Assembly (NCBI RefSeq): GCF_964019515.1
Contig: NZ_OZ026452.1
Coordinates: 1,798,001-1,862,000 of the forward strand
From: Serratia symbiotica (Periphyllus acericola)
Lineage (GTDB): Bacteria; Pseudomonadota; Gammaproteobacteria; Enterobacterales; Enterobacteriaceae
Direction of reading: 5' to 3'
DNA length: 64,000 bases
Below the pieces are notes generated by a model. The model worked only from the letters and a program-made list of their open reading frames with translations, searched no databases and was not told the DNA's origin. Below, in pieces: positions 33,792 to 44,197 of the stretch. Both the position numbers and the translations under genes were made by a program. Position 1 is the first letter of the stretch. Each line of letters starts with the position of its first letter.

Positions 33792-33867
33792 GGGGCTATA
33801 GCTCAGATGGGAGAGCGCCTGCATGGCATGCATGAGGTCGACGGTTCGATCCCGTCTAGCTCCACCA
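33792..33867 (+). tRNA. tRNA-Ala (anticodon GGC)
   Basis: 76 nt with CCA. Acceptor GGGGCTA/TAGCTCC keeps the G3·U70 identity pair, D arm GCTC/GAGC, anticodon loop ATGGCAT with GGC, T arm GACGG-TTCGATC-CCGTC. The outermost anticodon-stem pair (C27·T43) is mismatched. This matches the alaX/alaW position downstream of gltX. Confidence 0.94.
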
Positions 33868-34013
33868 CTATTAAAGCGTATCTTCTACCCCAATCTCCCC
33901 ATCATCCTACTCTATATCCTACTCTTATTCTGCTTCTGGCTATCTTTAGCCTCTAATTATCGTACTAAACTCCTGCTACCAAGTCCTACTTCTTAGCATC
34001 AGATTGTTTCTCT

Positions 34014-34055
34014 GCGAAAAAATCCGGAAACATTTCTCGTTTCCGGATTTTACAC
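34014..34055. terminator. Strong bidirectional hairpin after nupC
   Basis: AAAATCCGGAAAC-ATTTCTC-GTTTCCGGATTTT is a 13-bp perfect stem. Read on minus it ends in six Ts, so it likely terminates nupC; it could also stop plus transcripts from tRNA-Ala. Confidence 0.88.
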
Positions 34056-34122
34056 CGCCACTTAATTGGTCAACGGACCCTTAACTGACACCGGATACCT
34101 AGTCACATTTTCGCGGTGCCGT

Positions 34123-35310
34123 TTAGCTGAGCACCAGACCTGCTATAGCGGAAGACAGAATACTGACCAGCGTTGAACCATATACCAGCTTCAGACCAAA
34201 TCGTGACACCACATTGCCCTGATGTTCGTTCAGCCCTTTGATCGCCCCAGCCAAGATGCCGATGGAAGAAAAATTGGCGAAGGAAACCAGGAACACCGAC
34301 AGGATGCCTGTGCTGCGTGGTGACAGTTCGGCAGAGACTTTTTGTAGCTCCATCATCGCCACAAATTCGTTAGAGACTAACTTGGTCGCCATGATGCTGC
34401 CGACTTGTAAGGCTTCGTGTTTAGGGACACCTATGATCCAAGCGAACGGATAGAAGAAGTAACCGAGGATGCGCTGGAAACTCAGGCCAAAGATGGCGCT
34501 GAAGAGGCCATTGAGCGCAGCGAGCAGGGCAATAAAACCGATCAGCATCGCAGCAACGATAATCGCCACTTTAAAACCAGTCAGGATGTATTCACCCAGC
34601 ATTTCAAAGAAACTTTGGCCTTGATGCGGGTTGCCCAAGTGCAGATCTTCTTCTTTACTGATGTCATACGGGTTGACCAATGACAGCACGATAAAGGTGC
34701 TGAACATGTTCAGCACTAATGCTGCTACCACAAATTTGGCATCCAGCATCGTCATATAAGCACCGACGATAGACATGGAAACCGTAGACATCGCGGTTGC
34801 TGCCATGGTGTACATGCGCTTTTCTGACATCTTGCTCAGGATATCTTTATAAGTGATGAAATTTTCAGACTGACCAAGGATCAGCGAACTGACGGCATTG
34901 AACGATTCCAGCTTACCCATACCGTTCACTTTTGATAGCACGGTACCGACAATCTGGATAATAAACGGCAACACCTTGATGTATTGCAGAATACCAATCA
35001 GTGCAGAGATAAAGACGATGGGACACAGTACCTTCAGGAAGAAGAATGCCAGGTTTTTTTCTGCAATGCCACCGAATACAAAATCAGTCCCTTGCCCAGC
35101 AAATCCTAGTAGTTTGTCGAACAATGCTGCACATCCCTTTACAAAGCCTAAACCCGCTTCCGAATGCAGAAGAAAATAGGCTAGCAGTACTTCAATGATC
35201 AATAATTTAATAATGTAGCTAATGTGGATATCTTTGCGATCTTGGCATACTAATAGCGCCAAAATCGCCACCACCATCAAAGCTAACGCAAAGTGCACAA
35301 AAGGGGACAT
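34123..35310 (-). CDS. nupC: Nucleoside permease NupC
   Basis: NupC is a proton-driven inner-membrane nucleoside importer of the CNT family (pyrimidine nucleosides and adenosine). 395 residues (E. coli 400), with about ten hydrophobic segments. Family blocks: [34 protein letters not shown] [78 protein letters not shown] few residues are lost before [14 protein letters not shown]. Intact, so nucleoside salvage persists. Confidence 0.96.
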   Translation of the reverse strand: MSPFVHFALALMVVAILALLVCQDRKDIHISYIIKLLIIEVLLAYFLLHSEAGLGFVKGCAALFDKLLGFAGQGTDFVFGGIAEKNLAFFFLKVLCPIVFISALIGILQYIKVLPFIIQIVGTVLSKVNGMGKLESFNAVSSLILGQSENFITYKDILSKMSEKRMYTMAATAMSTVSMSIVGAYMTMLDAKFVVAALVLNMFSTFIVLSLVNPYDISKEEDLHLGNPHQGQSFFEMLGEYILTGFKVAIIVAAMLIGFIALLAALNGLFSAIFGLSFQRILGYFFYPFAWIIGVPKHEALQVGSIMATKLVSNEFVAMMELQKVSAELSPRSTGILSVFLVSFANFSSIGILAGAIKGLNEHQGNVVSRFGLKLVYGSTLVSILSSAIAGLVLS

Positions 35311-35556
35311 GCTTGCTCCAAATATGAGGCTGGTTGGACTTTGGACGTCATTCTATGTAACGCTGCATTTAAAAACGAGACTTCTATTAAAAATATGCAA
35401 ATTTCCAGTGGGAATATTCTTAATTATAAATTTTTTGATTAAAAATCAATATGTTATAACATTTGTATGAAAATTATATTCTTGTGCTAGTGTTATTTTT
35501 GCTGCGGGATTTTACAGTGTGGGTAGCTTTTTATTATTTTTCATATTGCGGAAAAG
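35311..35556. other. nupC-glk divergent region
   Basis: AT-rich 245 bp with promoters for nupC (minus) and the dead glk (plus). TTATAAATTTTTTGATTAAAAA and similar A/T tracts are visible. No convincing CRP palindrome was found by eye. Confidence 0.4.
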
Positions 35557-36527
35557 ATGGTGATGATCTGTGCGCTGGTGGGGGATGTTAGTGGCACAAA
35601 TTCCCGCTTAGCGCTGTGCACTGTTGCTACGGGTGAGATTATCCAGGCAAAAACCTATACTGCCCTAGAGTTTGAAAGTCTGAATGCGGCGATCCGCTAA
35701 TACCTGAAGGAATACCAGGTTAGGGTGCAAGATGCCTGCATTGCTACTGCCTGTCCAGTGTCCGAAGACTGGGTGGCGATGCCCAACCATAGTTGGGCAT
35801 TCTCGATCAAAGCGATGAAAGCCAACCTAAGGCTGAAACACCTGGAAGTGATCAATGATTTTACTGCGGTATCGATGGCGATCCCGATTTTATCGCAAGA
35901 CGATATGCTGCAATTTGGTAGCGGCAGCGCACAGAAGGATAAGCCGATCGCGGTATACGGTGCAGGCACTGGGCTGGGTGTTGCTCATCTTGTGCATGTT
36001 AGCCAGCGCTGGGTCAGTTTGCAAGGTAAGGGCGGCCATGTTGATTTCGCGCCGAACAGCGAAGAAGAGGATCTCATTCTGGCGGTGCTGCGTGCCGAAA
36101 TGGGGCACGTTTCCGCTGAAAGGGTGCTATCTAGCCCAGGATTTGTCAATCTTTACTGTGCCATTGTCAAGTTGGATAATCGTTTGCCGGAGCCGTTGGA
36201 GCCGCAAGACGTCAATACACGCGCATTGGCAAACAGTTGCATTGATTTCCGACGCGTTCTGGCACTGTTCTGCGTGATTATGGGGCGTTTCGGCGGTAAT
36301 CTGGCGCTGAATTTGGGCGCTTTTGGCGGCGTTTATATTGTCGGCGAGGCATTGTTCCGCGCTTTATAGCGTTTTTTAAAACGTCCGGTTTCCGTACCGC
36401 TTTTGAAGACAAAGGACGTTTTAAGGACTATGTGCATGACATCCCAGTGTTTATGATCACCCACAGTCAACCAGGGTTACTAGGAGTCGGCGCTCATCTG
36501 CACCAGACGCTAGGTATGCATTTGTAA
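35557..36527 (+). pseudogene. glk: Glucokinase, stop plus frameshift
   Basis: Glk phosphorylates free glucose. Starts [20 protein letters not shown] (the phosphate-binding GDVGGTN has Ser for Gly), meets TAA at 35698 after LNAAIR, stays in frame through [25 protein letters not shown] and [14 protein letters not shown] [15 protein letters not shown], then shifts frame after [11 protein letters not shown]. The tail [20 protein letters not shown] to LHQTLGMHL is in another frame. The glk-nupC neighbourhood is conserved with E. coli. Glucose use would depend on PTS. Confidence 0.94.
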
Positions 36528-36528
36528 T

Positions 36529-36674
36529 AACCTCTCCCATTAGGCTATTTTATTTGCTATTATGGCCCTGGGAAGTGCTCTCCCTCCACACGTACTCCCT
36601 GTACGCTGCGGCTGTTTCGCGCTGTCGGTGTCCAAACTGGCTGCAACAATCGTACACCCACTGGGATAGGATTC
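36529..36674 (-). repeat. 145-bp dispersed element, copy R4
   Basis: Minus-oriented, near full length. Ends AACCTCTCCCATTAGG and CCCACTGGGATAGGATTC; interior CCAAACTGGCTGCAACAATC and TACTCCCTGTACGC match the 48681-48825 copy. It begins two bases after the glk stop and marks a neighbourhood change from glk to mltB. Confidence 0.75.
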
Positions 36675-36752
36675 TTAATCCTGTTTGTTCACGCTGCACC
36701 AATGGATTAACATAGTTCCCACTTATTCCTTGCAGGGTTGTATAAATATCTG

Positions 36753-37854
36753 ATGCGTTATCTGGTTGCTCTCCTCCCTCTGATCACCTTGCTGGCTGCT
36801 TGCGTCACGACTACCACTCTGCCTCAGCGCAACCACGGAGAAAGGCGGCTTTTTGCTGACGCCTGCCCACAGTGGCAAACCGCCAAGTTGGGATTTTGCC
36901 TACAACCTAAATACGGCGCGCTTTATAGATAAAATGGTGCGAGAGCGCGGTTTTGATCGCCAACAGCTACACAACTTGCTGGCGCAGACCAAACGGCTGG
37001 ATTCGGTGCTGCGGCAGATGGAACAACAAGCACCAACCCCCACCACACAGGAACCAGCTTGCCCTAACGGCTTTTGGTTGCGCCACCGCAACAAATTTAT
37101 CACAGCGGATAACGTGCAAAACGGCGTGGCGTTCTGGAACAAGTATCAAGCTGCCCTGCAACGCGCTTAGCAGGTCTATGGTGTGCTACCGGAAATCATC
37201 GTTGGTATTATTGGGGTTGAAACTCGTTGGAGGCAGGTAATGGGGAAAACCTGCGTTATCGATGCCTTGGCAACGTTGGCCTTCGACTATTAACGTCGCA
37301 CCGACTATTTCGTTGGCGAGTTAGAGACATTCCTACTGATGTCGCACACGGAGTGGAATGATCTGCTGGAACTGCGCTGCTCATTTGGCGGCGCTATGGG
37401 CTACGGCCAGTTTATGCCTTCCTCATATAAGCCGTATGCGGTTGACTTCGATGGTGACGGTCATATTAACCTATGGGAAGCGGTGGATGCCATCGGCAGT
37501 ATTGCTAACTACTTCAAAGCGCACGGCTGGGTCAAAAGCGGAGCGGTGGCGGTACAGGCTTATGCTCAGGCTCCTGGGCTGGAGCATAGCTTCAAAACCC
37601 GTTACCCGATCGACAGCCTGGCAGCGGCGTGTTTAAGCCAACAGGGATCGTTGGGCGACAATCATCAGGCTAGCCTACTGCGTCTGGATATCGGCACTGG
37701 CTATCAGTATTCGTACGGCCTGCCTAACTTCTACACTATTACTCGCTATAACCACAGCACTTATTATGCGATGGTGGTATGGCAGCTGGGTAAAGCGGTG
37801 GGGCGCTCGGCGCGCGGTTCATTCGAAAGCTTTCATCAATCTGTGTCACGCTAA
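36753..37854 (+). pseudogene. mltB: Lytic murein transglycosylase B, broken
   Basis: MltB is an outer-membrane lipoprotein cleaving peptidoglycan. It begins MRYLVALLPLITLLAACVTT with a lipobox LLAAC, frame-shifts near 36900 into FIDKMVRERGFDRQQLHNLL, and runs through PDNVQNGV-like ITADNVQNGVAFWNKYQAAL to TAG 37168. The next part VYGVLPEIIVGIIGVETRW keeps the catalytic Glu. TAA falls at about 37291, after which MGYGQFMPSSYKPYAVDFDG continues to the end near residue 361. Two stops and one frameshift. Confidence 0.94.
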
Positions 37855-37869
37855 AAATCACTGCAACCA

Positions 37870-38125
37870 TCATTTATTGATGGCGACTCTTAACATAAAT
37901 TGCCCACTAAGAACATCGTTTTGTGGAACTCTTCGCAGATGCCATTGCTCTGCGGCGACATCGCTCTGCTTGTAACCGAGTGGAGAACCCACATTGGGGT
38001 TGTACGCTGGAACCGCCGTAAATTTCCTGACTGATAGCTTTGTCACTCGTGCTGAGGGCAAACATCCGTATGATCTTGCGTTTGATCTCATCGGACAGCG
38101 TGGTCTGATGTTTCTTCACCCTTTG
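37870..38125 (-). mobile_element. IS256-like transposase scrap fused to an unknown C-terminus
   Basis: On minus, VKKHQTTLSDEIKRKIIRMF then ALSTSDKAISQEIYG resembles the IS256-family block that reads VKKHQT..SDEIE.KIL.LYA.GMS..DI. Continuing in a second frame is YNPNVGSPLGYKQSDVAAEQ, WHLRRVPQNDVLSGQF, MLRVAINK and a stop at about 37870, which I do not recognise. Neither end is intact. The IS256 call rests on a 35-residue block. Confidence 0.5.
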
Positions 38126-38256
38126 AGGGGCGTTGTTGTAAGCCTTCCAGTTGGTGATGTTGAACTTTTTCTGGGCCACGGAATGTCGCTATTTTGACAG
38201 CAGGAGAGTGATCTGATCCTCGTGCCGGCCAAATGTTCGATTTATTCAACAACGCC
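38118..38256 (-). mobile_element. IS903-like transposase-5' end fragment
   Basis: Right 139 bp of the same element as copies A-C, with the N-terminus AQKKFNITNWKAYNNA and the inverted end GATTTATTCAACAACGCC at 38239-38256. It is joined at 38118 to the IS256-like scrap. Confidence 0.85.
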
Positions 38257-38639
38257 GTTCTGACCATGATGGTAGATCAGAGCAGAATCACAACGGGGAC
38301 AATGAACATTAACGCTGACCATGAACAAAACTCAAAAGCACTTAATATATATCATATTCAACCAGTTATATGAATCCCCTATCGAAAAGCATATGTTCTA
38401 GCATATGTTCTACTAGTTGGAATCATCACCCGATTATTATGATGTCAGCACAATGTTCAATTCCCCGTTACTTGTGACCAACAAGTGATCCGTGCAATTT
38501 ATCTTTTTAACGGTAAACACACCTGTCTTATTTCCACGCACTTTTTGAGATTTCCGGGTTTTCAGCCATCAGCCGGTACTCTTCCGGCGTCAGGTTATTC
38601 AGGAGTCCATGGGGGCGTTCGCTGTTATATTCGTTCAGC
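38257..38639 (-). mobile_element. Mixed IS scraps (IS1-like and IS3-family)
   Basis: TAGATCAGAGCAGAATCACA, ACGGGGACAATGAACATTAACG at 38270-38325 resembles the IS1-like region at 9850-9905. At 38545-38639 on minus is an IS3-family OrfB tail: LLNEYNSERPHGLLNNLTPE then EYRLMAENPEISKSA. Between them (38330-38540) is AT-rich sequence with no gene; CATATGTTCTA occurs twice in tandem at 38391-38414. Confidence 0.7.
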
Positions 38640-38863
38640 AGCTTTGTTGAATAAATCGAACTTTTGCCCTCGCCCAGGATCAGATCACGTATCGCAAACG
38701 TTACATGACTACGAGGGTCAGGTTCAGGTTACAGAGGCTTTGGCCAAAGTGCGTGCTCTGAATAAAATGACCAAGGCTGGTATGCCAAAAAGAGGGCGCA
38801 TTGCCTGAACGTCGGAGCTGTCAAGGGGCTGCTGACCCAAAATCTGATTTATTTAACAAAGCC
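38640..38863 (+). mobile_element. Internally deleted IS903-type element
   Basis: 224 bp bounded by (A)GCTTTGTTGAATAAATCGAA and its inverse GATTTATTTAACAAAGCC. Inside only the transposase C-terminus remains: QVTEALAKVRALNKMTKAGM then PKRGRIA and a stop. The text is closer to canonical IS903/IS102 than copies A-C are, so this is a second lineage. With both ends kept and the middle lost it is MITE-like. It inserted in the 3' end of hemW. Confidence 0.85.
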
Positions 38864-39999
38864 TCGTCCACCAGGAACAACTCTAGCAACGCGTTGAGGA
38901 ATAGCTTGCCTTGCTCGGTAATTTGCCAATATTCCGGCGTCTCCTTCAGATAACCTTTCATCAGCGCTTCCTCTAACTGCGGGCGGATGGCGCTTTCCGC
39001 CAGTCCGGTGTAGTTGACAAAATCGGCGCGTGGCGCAGCCTCTAGCAGGCGGAAGCGGTTCATGAAGAATTCGAACGGCCGATCCGCTAGCACCACTTCA
39101 TGCTGTTTGTCCCTATATTTTCCCTGCATAAAACCACGCGGATGTTTGGTCTTCGCCGTGCGCAGGATGCGGCCATCGCTGAAAGTCAGTTTGCCGTGCG
39201 CACCGCAGCCGATCCCCAAATAGTCGCCAAAACGCCAATAATTGAGATTGTGCTGACACTGATAACCCGGCTTAGCATAGGCCGAGGTTTCATACTGCTG
39301 ATAGCCGGCGTCACTTAGCAACTGATGGCCTTGCTCGAAGATATCCCATAGCGCGTCGTCGTCCGGCAACACCGGCGGGCGCGAAATGAACAGGGTGTTC
39401 GGCTCAATGGTTAGCATATACCACGACAGGTGTGGCGGGTTGAGGGCGATCGCCTGGCGCAGATCATCCAGCGCGTCTTCCAATGACTGGTCTGGCAGGC
39501 CGTGCATCAAATCGAGGTTGAAGCTGAGCAGACCGAGGCCAGTCGCCAAATGCGCCGAACGTTTAGCCTCTTCCGCACCATGGATGCGCCCCAGACGGAT
39601 TAACTTCTCAGCGTTGAAGCTCTGCACACCGATCGAAATGCGGTTTACACCAGCATGCTGGTAGCCACTAAAGCGATCGGCCTCGACGGTGCAAGGATTG
39701 GCCTCCATAGTGATCTCAGCGTCATCGGCAACGCGGATGCGTGAGCGCACGCCGTCTAGTAACGCCTGCATCGCTTCGGCGCTCAACAGGCTGGGGGTGC
39801 CGCCGCCGATAAAAAGGGTGTTGATTTCACGATCCCCCGCCAGCGGCAGATCGGCATTCAGATCGGCCAGCAGGTGATCGACATACTCCTGATGCGGCAC
39901 CTCCTCCTTCAACGCATGCGAGTTGAAGTCACAGTAAGGGCATTTCTGCACACACCACGGGATATGAATGTACAAACTCAGCCGGGGCAGTTTAAGCAT
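38821..39999 (-). CDS. hemW: HemW, radical SAM haem chaperone, C-terminus supplied by IS
   Basis: HemW is a radical-SAM protein related to HemN that carries haem rather than oxidising coproporphyrinogen. 392 residues versus about 378. The FeS motif [10 protein letters not shown] lies near residue 16; [40 protein letters not shown] and [18 protein letters not shown] follow. The protein matches the family to LELFLVDE, then reads [13 protein letters not shown] from the IS end at 38863. ATG overlaps rdgB by 8 bp, as in E. coli. Probably still functional, since only the last residues change. Confidence 0.93.
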   Translation of the reverse strand: MLKLPRLSLYIHIPWCVQKCPYCDFNSHALKEEVPHQEYVDHLLADLNADLPLAGDREINTLFIGGGTPSLLSAEAMQALLDGVRSRIRVADDAEITMEANPCTVEADRFSGYQHAGVNRISIGVQSFNAEKLIRLGRIHGAEEAKRSAHLATGLGLLSFNLDLMHGLPDQSLEDALDDLRQAIALNPPHLSWYMLTIEPNTLFISRPPVLPDDDALWDIFEQGHQLLSDAGYQQYETSAYAKPGYQCQHNLNYWRFGDYLGIGCGAHGKLTFSDGRILRTAKTKHPRGFMQGKYRDKQHEVVLADRPFEFFMNRFRLLEAAPRADFVNYTGLAESAIRPQLEEALMKGYLKETPEYWQITEQGKLFLNALLELFLVDEALLNKSDFGSAAP

Positions 40000-40585
40000 T
40001 GCGCATGGCAGCCAGCATAAGCTTTAATGCTTTACCACGGTGCGACAGCGCGCTTTTCTCCTCGCGGCTCAACTCGGCGGCAGTACGGCCCAGCTCTAGT
40101 AGGTAGAAGACTGGATCATAGCCGAAGCCGCCTTCACCCAGGGTTCCTATGGTGATTTCACCCACCCAACTGCCATGGCACACCAGCGGTGTGGGGTCTT
40201 GTGCATTGCGCATGTAGACCAGCACGCAGTGGAATTGCGCCCCACGGCTGCCCTGCGGCACGTCTTTCAGCGCCGCGAGTAATTTGTCGAGGTTTTGCCG
40301 ATCAGAGGCGTCATCCCCCGCGTAACGAGCAGAGTAGATGCCCGGCGCGCCGCCTAGCGCGTCCACCGCCAGGCCAGAATCGTCCGCGATCGCTGGTAGG
40401 CCGGTTTCCTGCGCCGCGTGACGCGCCTTCAGGATAGCGTTTTCGATAAACGTCAGGCCGGTTTCCTCGGCGGGATCGACACCTAGTTCCGTTTGTGCAA
40501 CCACCTTAAATTCAACATCGGCCAACAGATCGGCTAATTCACGCACTTTGCCTGGGTTAGCGGTGGCAAGAACAACGTTTTGCAT
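39992..40585 (-). CDS. rdgB: dITP/XTP pyrophosphatase RdgB
   Basis: RdgB removes non-canonical purine nucleotides. 197 residues from ATG 40585 ([20 protein letters not shown]). Substrate motif [67 protein letters not shown] near the end. An upstream in-frame extension to 40702 is not family-like. Overlaps hemW; part of the yggS-yggT-yggU-rdgB-hemW string. Confidence 0.97.
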   Translation of the reverse strand: MQNVVLATANPGKVRELADLLADVEFKVVAQTELGVDPAEETGLTFIENAILKARHAAQETGLPAIADDSGLAVDALGGAPGIYSARYAGDDASDRQNLDKLLAALKDVPQGSRGAQFHCVLVYMRNAQDPTPLVCHGSWVGEITIGTLGEGGFGYDPVFYLLELGRTAAELSREEKSALSHRGKALKLMLAAMRNA

Positions 40586-40610
40586 AGCTACTACCTTAAA
40601 AATGATTCGA

Positions 40611-40904
40611 TTATGCTGTGTATAGCGCCACGACCACGGCGGGGATCTGCTGCGGATGAATGATGCGTAATTTTTTATGCCGCCCCAGTTCGACTTTCTC
40701 AATGGTGACGTTACTTCTCGCCACTTTGAACTGCTTGGCGAGAAACTTGATCAAATGGGCGTTGGCCTGGCCGTCGACTGGCGGGGAGATAATGGCAATT
40801 TTAACTTCGTCGCCATGCAAACTGCTGATCTGATCGCGGCTGGCTTTCGGCTGGATATATAACCTGATCGCCAGCACATCCGCAACGGGGATGACTGCAC
40901 TCAC
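40611..40904 (-). CDS. yggU: DUF167 protein YggU
   Basis: Conserved small protein of unknown function, 97 residues from GTG 40904. Blocks [18 protein letters not shown] [40 protein letters not shown] and [17 protein letters not shown]. The GTG shares bases with the TGA of yggT (GTGA), suggesting translational coupling; a GTG four codons earlier would overlap more and lacks support. Confidence 0.93.
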   Translation of the reverse strand: MSAVIPVADVLAIRLYIQPKASRDQISSLHGDEVKIAIISPPVDGQANAHLIKFLAKQFKVARSNVTIEKVELGRHKKLRIIHPQQIPAVVVALYTA

Positions 40905-41455
40905 AGCAAGAACCACAGTTCGCCAAACAGATCGATGCCCAAATAGTTGAGCAGATACAAGATCAAGATCACCACCATAGCGGAAAAATCGATGCCACCC
41001 ATCGCCGGGATGATACGACGGATCGGTGCCATCAACGGCTCGGTCAACTGGTACATCACATAATCAATCGGGCTGTGCCCCTGGCTGATCCAGCTCATCA
41101 GCGCACGGATAATCATCACCCAGAATATCAAGTAACCGACGGATTTGACCAACGAGATCAAACCAAACAGCAGGTTATACGGGTTAAGCGATATCGCGCC
41201 CCCCTGGATCAGCAGCAGTAGTGGGTACTTGATGGTCATCAGCAGGAACGCCAGCATCAGCGAGGCGCTGTCAATCGGTCCCAGCGAAGGGATGATACAG
41301 CGCAGCGGAGCGACCACTGGCTGGGTGATCTTGACCACAAACTGTGAGAACGGGTTGTAAAAATCAATGTGCGTCCACTGCAGCCAAATGCGCAGTAGTA
41401 GTACCATCACGTAAAGATCAGTAACGGTCTTGACTAAAAAAGTCAGCGTTAGCAT
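40901..41455 (-). CDS. yggT: YGGT-family inner-membrane protein
   Basis: 184 residues (E. coli 188). The tandem-duplicated YGGT fold is plain: [20 protein letters not shown] and then [20 protein letters not shown], each followed by a [23 protein letters not shown] block. About four membrane helices. It has been linked with osmotic or potassium tolerance, but the role is unsettled. Operon with yggS, proC, yggU and rdgB. Confidence 0.94.
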   Translation of the reverse strand: MLTLTFLVKTVTDLYVMVLLLRIWLQWTHIDFYNPFSQFVVKITQPVVAPLRCIIPSLGPIDSASLMLAFLLMTIKYPLLLLIQGGAISLNPYNLLFGLISLVKSVGYLIFWVMIIRALMSWISQGHSPIDYVMYQLTEPLMAPIRRIIPAMGGIDFSAMVVILILYLLNYLGIDLFGELWFLL

Positions 41456-41492
41456 GTTACAGCCCTTCCCATTAAAATTATGTTATTTAAAA

Positions 41493-42296
41493 TTATTTTT
41501 CTATTTCCTTCCCGTGCGATACCGCCGCTTGCATAGCTTTGGCTACGGTTTTCAGCAGTTGCTGTTGGTTAAACACCCTCAGCGCTTCAGCGGTGGTGCC
41601 ACCTTTGGAAGTCACCTGCTCACGCAGCGTGGACAATGGCGTATTAGGGTTGGCTTCAACCAAGGCGGCAGCCTGCTGCACCAGATAGCGCGAGGTTTGG
41701 CAGTCAAACCCCATACGCTCGGCCTCATTTTACATTGCTTCCATAAACAGGAAAAAATAGGCCAGGGCGCTGCCCGCTGCGGCGATCACCCCATTGATGC
41801 CGTTTTCGTCATTAACCCAGCAGACTTTGCCGACCGCAATCATCAGATCGAAGGTGTATTCACGATCCTGCGGGCTCACCTGCGGTGGCACATCCAGCCC
41901 GCTCATGCCTTTGCCAACCAGTGATGGGGTGTTTGGCATGATGCGCACCAAGCTTAGCTTGTCGCTCAACAGTTGATAGAAACGGCTGCCCTGGGTACTT
42001 GCGGCGATCGACAGTACCAGCTTGCCAATAAAGTCGACGTGTTCCCGCAGTGGCTGGCACACCTCCGCCATCATCTGTGGTTTAACCGCCAGCACCACGA
42101 CTTCGGCTTCGCGCACGCTGGCGATATTATAACCACTGCTGACGATGCCTAAGTTCGCCATCAGCACATCCCGGTTCTTGGTTGTGGGGGCGCAAACACG
42201 GATTAATTTGGCCGGATAACCGTCCGCCACCAGGCCACCGATGATAGCGCGCGCCATATTGCCAGCACCAATAAGGGTAATCTTGCGATATTGCAT
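41493..42296 (-). pseudogene. proC: Pyrroline-5-carboxylate reductase, single in-frame stop
   Basis: ProC performs the last step of proline synthesis. From ATG 42296: MQYRKITLIGAGNMARAIIG (Rossmann GAGNMA), VVVLAVKPQMM, VRIMPNTPSLVGKGMS, GVIAAAGSALAYFFLFMEAM. Then comes TAA (41728-41730) where the family has a sense codon (usually Q), and the same frame continues NEAERMGFDCQTSRYLVQQA and REQVTSKGGTTAEALRVFN to the end. About four residues are missing in AAAL. GSALAY replaces the usual GSAPAY or GSSPAY. One stop is the main lesion, so this is a recent pseudogene. Confidence 0.85.
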
Positions 42297-42312
42297 CAAA
42301 TCCCTCTTTTTG

Positions 42313-43020
42313 TCAGGCGGGTGAATAACCACGGTGACCAAAAATTGCAGTGCCTAGGCGTACCATGGTGCTGCCTGCGGCGATAGCCGCCGCCATGTCA
42401 TCGGTCATGCCCATCGACAGTGTGTCTACCTGCGGGTAACGTTGCCGTAGCGCTAGAAAAGCATCGTTCATCTGGCAGAACACTGCGAGTTGCCGTGGGT
42501 AAACCACTTCCGGAGCAGGAATGGCCATCAACCCACGCAGCATCAGGTTCGGCAGCGCGACGATCGCCTCGGCCAGCGCTGGCAGCGCATCCAGTACAAT
42601 GCCAGATTTGCTCTGCTCATCGCTGATATTTATTTGGATCAGCACGTTAAGCGGTGTCATCGTGGCCGGGCGCTGATCGTTCAGCCGCTGGGCGATACGT
42701 AGCCGATCCACTGTCTGGCACCAAGCGAAATGTTCCGCCACCAGACGGCTCTTATTCGATTGTAGTGGGCCGATAAAGTGCCATTCTAACGCCGTCCCTT
42801 CCTGCAAAGCGGCGAAATGCTGAATTTTGTCCACCCCTTCCTGCACGTAGTTTTCACCAAATGTGCGTTGACCCGCAGCGATAGCTTTAGCGATCACCGC
42901 CACAGGTTTGGTCTTACTGACGGCAAGCAAGGTCACTTCTTCTGGCGCGCGCGCGCAGTCTTGCGACATAGTCGCAATGCTGTTTCGGACATCCTCTAGA
43001 TTCTGTTGGATAGTACGCAT
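42313..43020 (-). CDS. yggS: PLP homeostasis protein YggS (PLPBP)
   Basis: YggS binds PLP on a TIM barrel and buffers PLP and amino-acid pools without a known catalytic reaction. 235 residues (E. coli 234). PLP Lys in LLAVSKTKPVAVIAKAIAAG near residue 36; FGENYVQEGVDKI, WHFIGPLQSNKSRLVAEHF, SMGMTDDMAAAIAAGSTMVR and LGTAIFGHRGY at the end. Divergent from the yggR remnant. Confidence 0.97.
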   Translation of the reverse strand: MRTIQQNLEDVRNSIATMSQDCARAPEEVTLLAVSKTKPVAVIAKAIAAGQRTFGENYVQEGVDKIQHFAALQEGTALEWHFIGPLQSNKSRLVAEHFAWCQTVDRLRIAQRLNDQRPATMTPLNVLIQINISDEQSKSGIVLDALPALAEAIVALPNLMLRGLMAIPAPEVVYPRQLAVFCQMNDAFLALRQRYPQVDTLSMGMTDDMAAAIAAGSTMVRLGTAIFGHRGYSPA

Positions 43021-43040
43021 AATTGACCCAGGAGATTGAT

Positions 43041-43812
43041 ATGGATATCGGTGAATTAGTCGCCCTTAGTGTAAAGCATAATGCCTCCGATCTGCACCTT
43101 TATACTGGCCATACACCAATGTTGCGCATTGATAGCGAATTGCAGCTGCTGGCAGGGGCGGAAAACCTAACGGCAGAACAGATGTTAGCCTGGTGTGATG
43201 CACTGTTGGCCTCCCCGCAACGCCGTGAGCTACAGCAGCAAGGGCAGGCCGAATTTATTCATCACAGCCAGCGTTCGTTGGTTCAATAACGTGAAATTGG
43301 CCGTGACAGCCACAGTTTCAATGGGGCATTGCGCGCTGCGCTAAGAGAAGATCCGGATGTGATCCTGCTGGGAGAGTTGGGGGATACCGCGACCATACGT
43401 CTGGCGCTTACCGCAGCGGAAACCGGCTATTTTGTGCTGGCGACACTGCATACCCGCAGCGCAGGCGATTGAGCGACTAGTAGACGTGTTTCCAGCCGAG
43501 GAAAAGCACTGTGTCCGCGCCAAATTGGCAGGTAGCTTGCAGGCAGTGATCGCCTAAAAGCTGCTAGGACGCCCCGGTAGTGGAAGGGTGGCTATCTTTG
43601 AAGTGCTAACCGCAACTGCAGAAGTCAACAGCATGATCCGCGAAGGCAAAACCCATCAACTTAACAGCGTGCTGCAAACGGGGGCTCAGTCCGGCATGCA
43701 GAGCTTTGAACAAGGGCTGCAACAGCGGATCGAGGCAGGTTTGCTGGGCGGAAATGGCGCGGAGGCAGGCGGTTTTAGCCCTGCTGACGCTCGAACCAAC
43801 TTTCCAGAATAA
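43041..43812 (+). pseudogene. yggR: PilT-like ATPase YggR, large internal deletion
   Basis: YggR is a PilT-type secretion ATPase of about 326 residues. The N-terminus MDIGELVALSVKHNASDLHL is followed directly, after QGQAEF, by IHHSQRSLVQ, which normally lies well past Walker A. The deletion removes roughly 110 residues including the P-loop. A TAA at 43287, then REIGRDSHSFNGALRAALRE, DPDVILLGELGDTATIRLAL (Walker B) and TLHTRSAGD, another stop, and VAIFEVLTATAEVNSMIREG to the end. Its 3' end overlaps ruvX. Confidence 0.92.
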
Positions 43813-44197
43813 CCACCGCCGAGGCGGAGTCTACCCTACCCTTATCCAGAGCACGGAAGCCGCCGCGATCAAACAAGTTGGCGCGGGCCTCAACGGTACT
43901 CAAACGCTCATCATGCAAGGCAATCTGCACACCAAAACGACCATGCAGGCGATTGGCAAACTTGCGTGCCTGCTCGGTCACCGGCTGCTCGCTACCATCC
44001 ATATTCAACGGCAAGCCAACCACCACCAGATCCGGTTGCCACTCTTGCAGCAGTTTGGCGATTTTCTGCCAGTCTGGTGAACCAGCCTGCGCCTTGAAAT
44101 CCGCCAGTGCGCGGGCGCTGCCTGTCAACTCCTGGCCAATCGCCGCGCCAATGCTTTTGCTGCCAAAATCGAAGGCGATAACGGTGCGATTGCTCAT
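43775..44197 (-). CDS. ruvX: RuvX/YqgF RNase H-like protein
   Basis: YqgF (RuvX) has an RNase H fold, proposed as a Holliday-junction resolvase and involved in 16S rRNA 5' processing. 140 residues (E. coli 138). Active-site motif [15 protein letters not shown] with Asp10 (family GTKSIGVA), [45 protein letters not shown]. Its ATG overlaps the yqgE stop (ATGA-type). Confidence 0.95.
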   Translation of the reverse strand: MSNRTVIAFDFGSKSIGAAIGQELTGSARALADFKAQAGSPDWQKIAKLLQEWQPDLVVVGLPLNMDGSEQPVTEQARKFANRLHGRFGVQIALHDERLSTVEARANLFDRGGFRALDKGRVDSASAVVILESWFERQQG

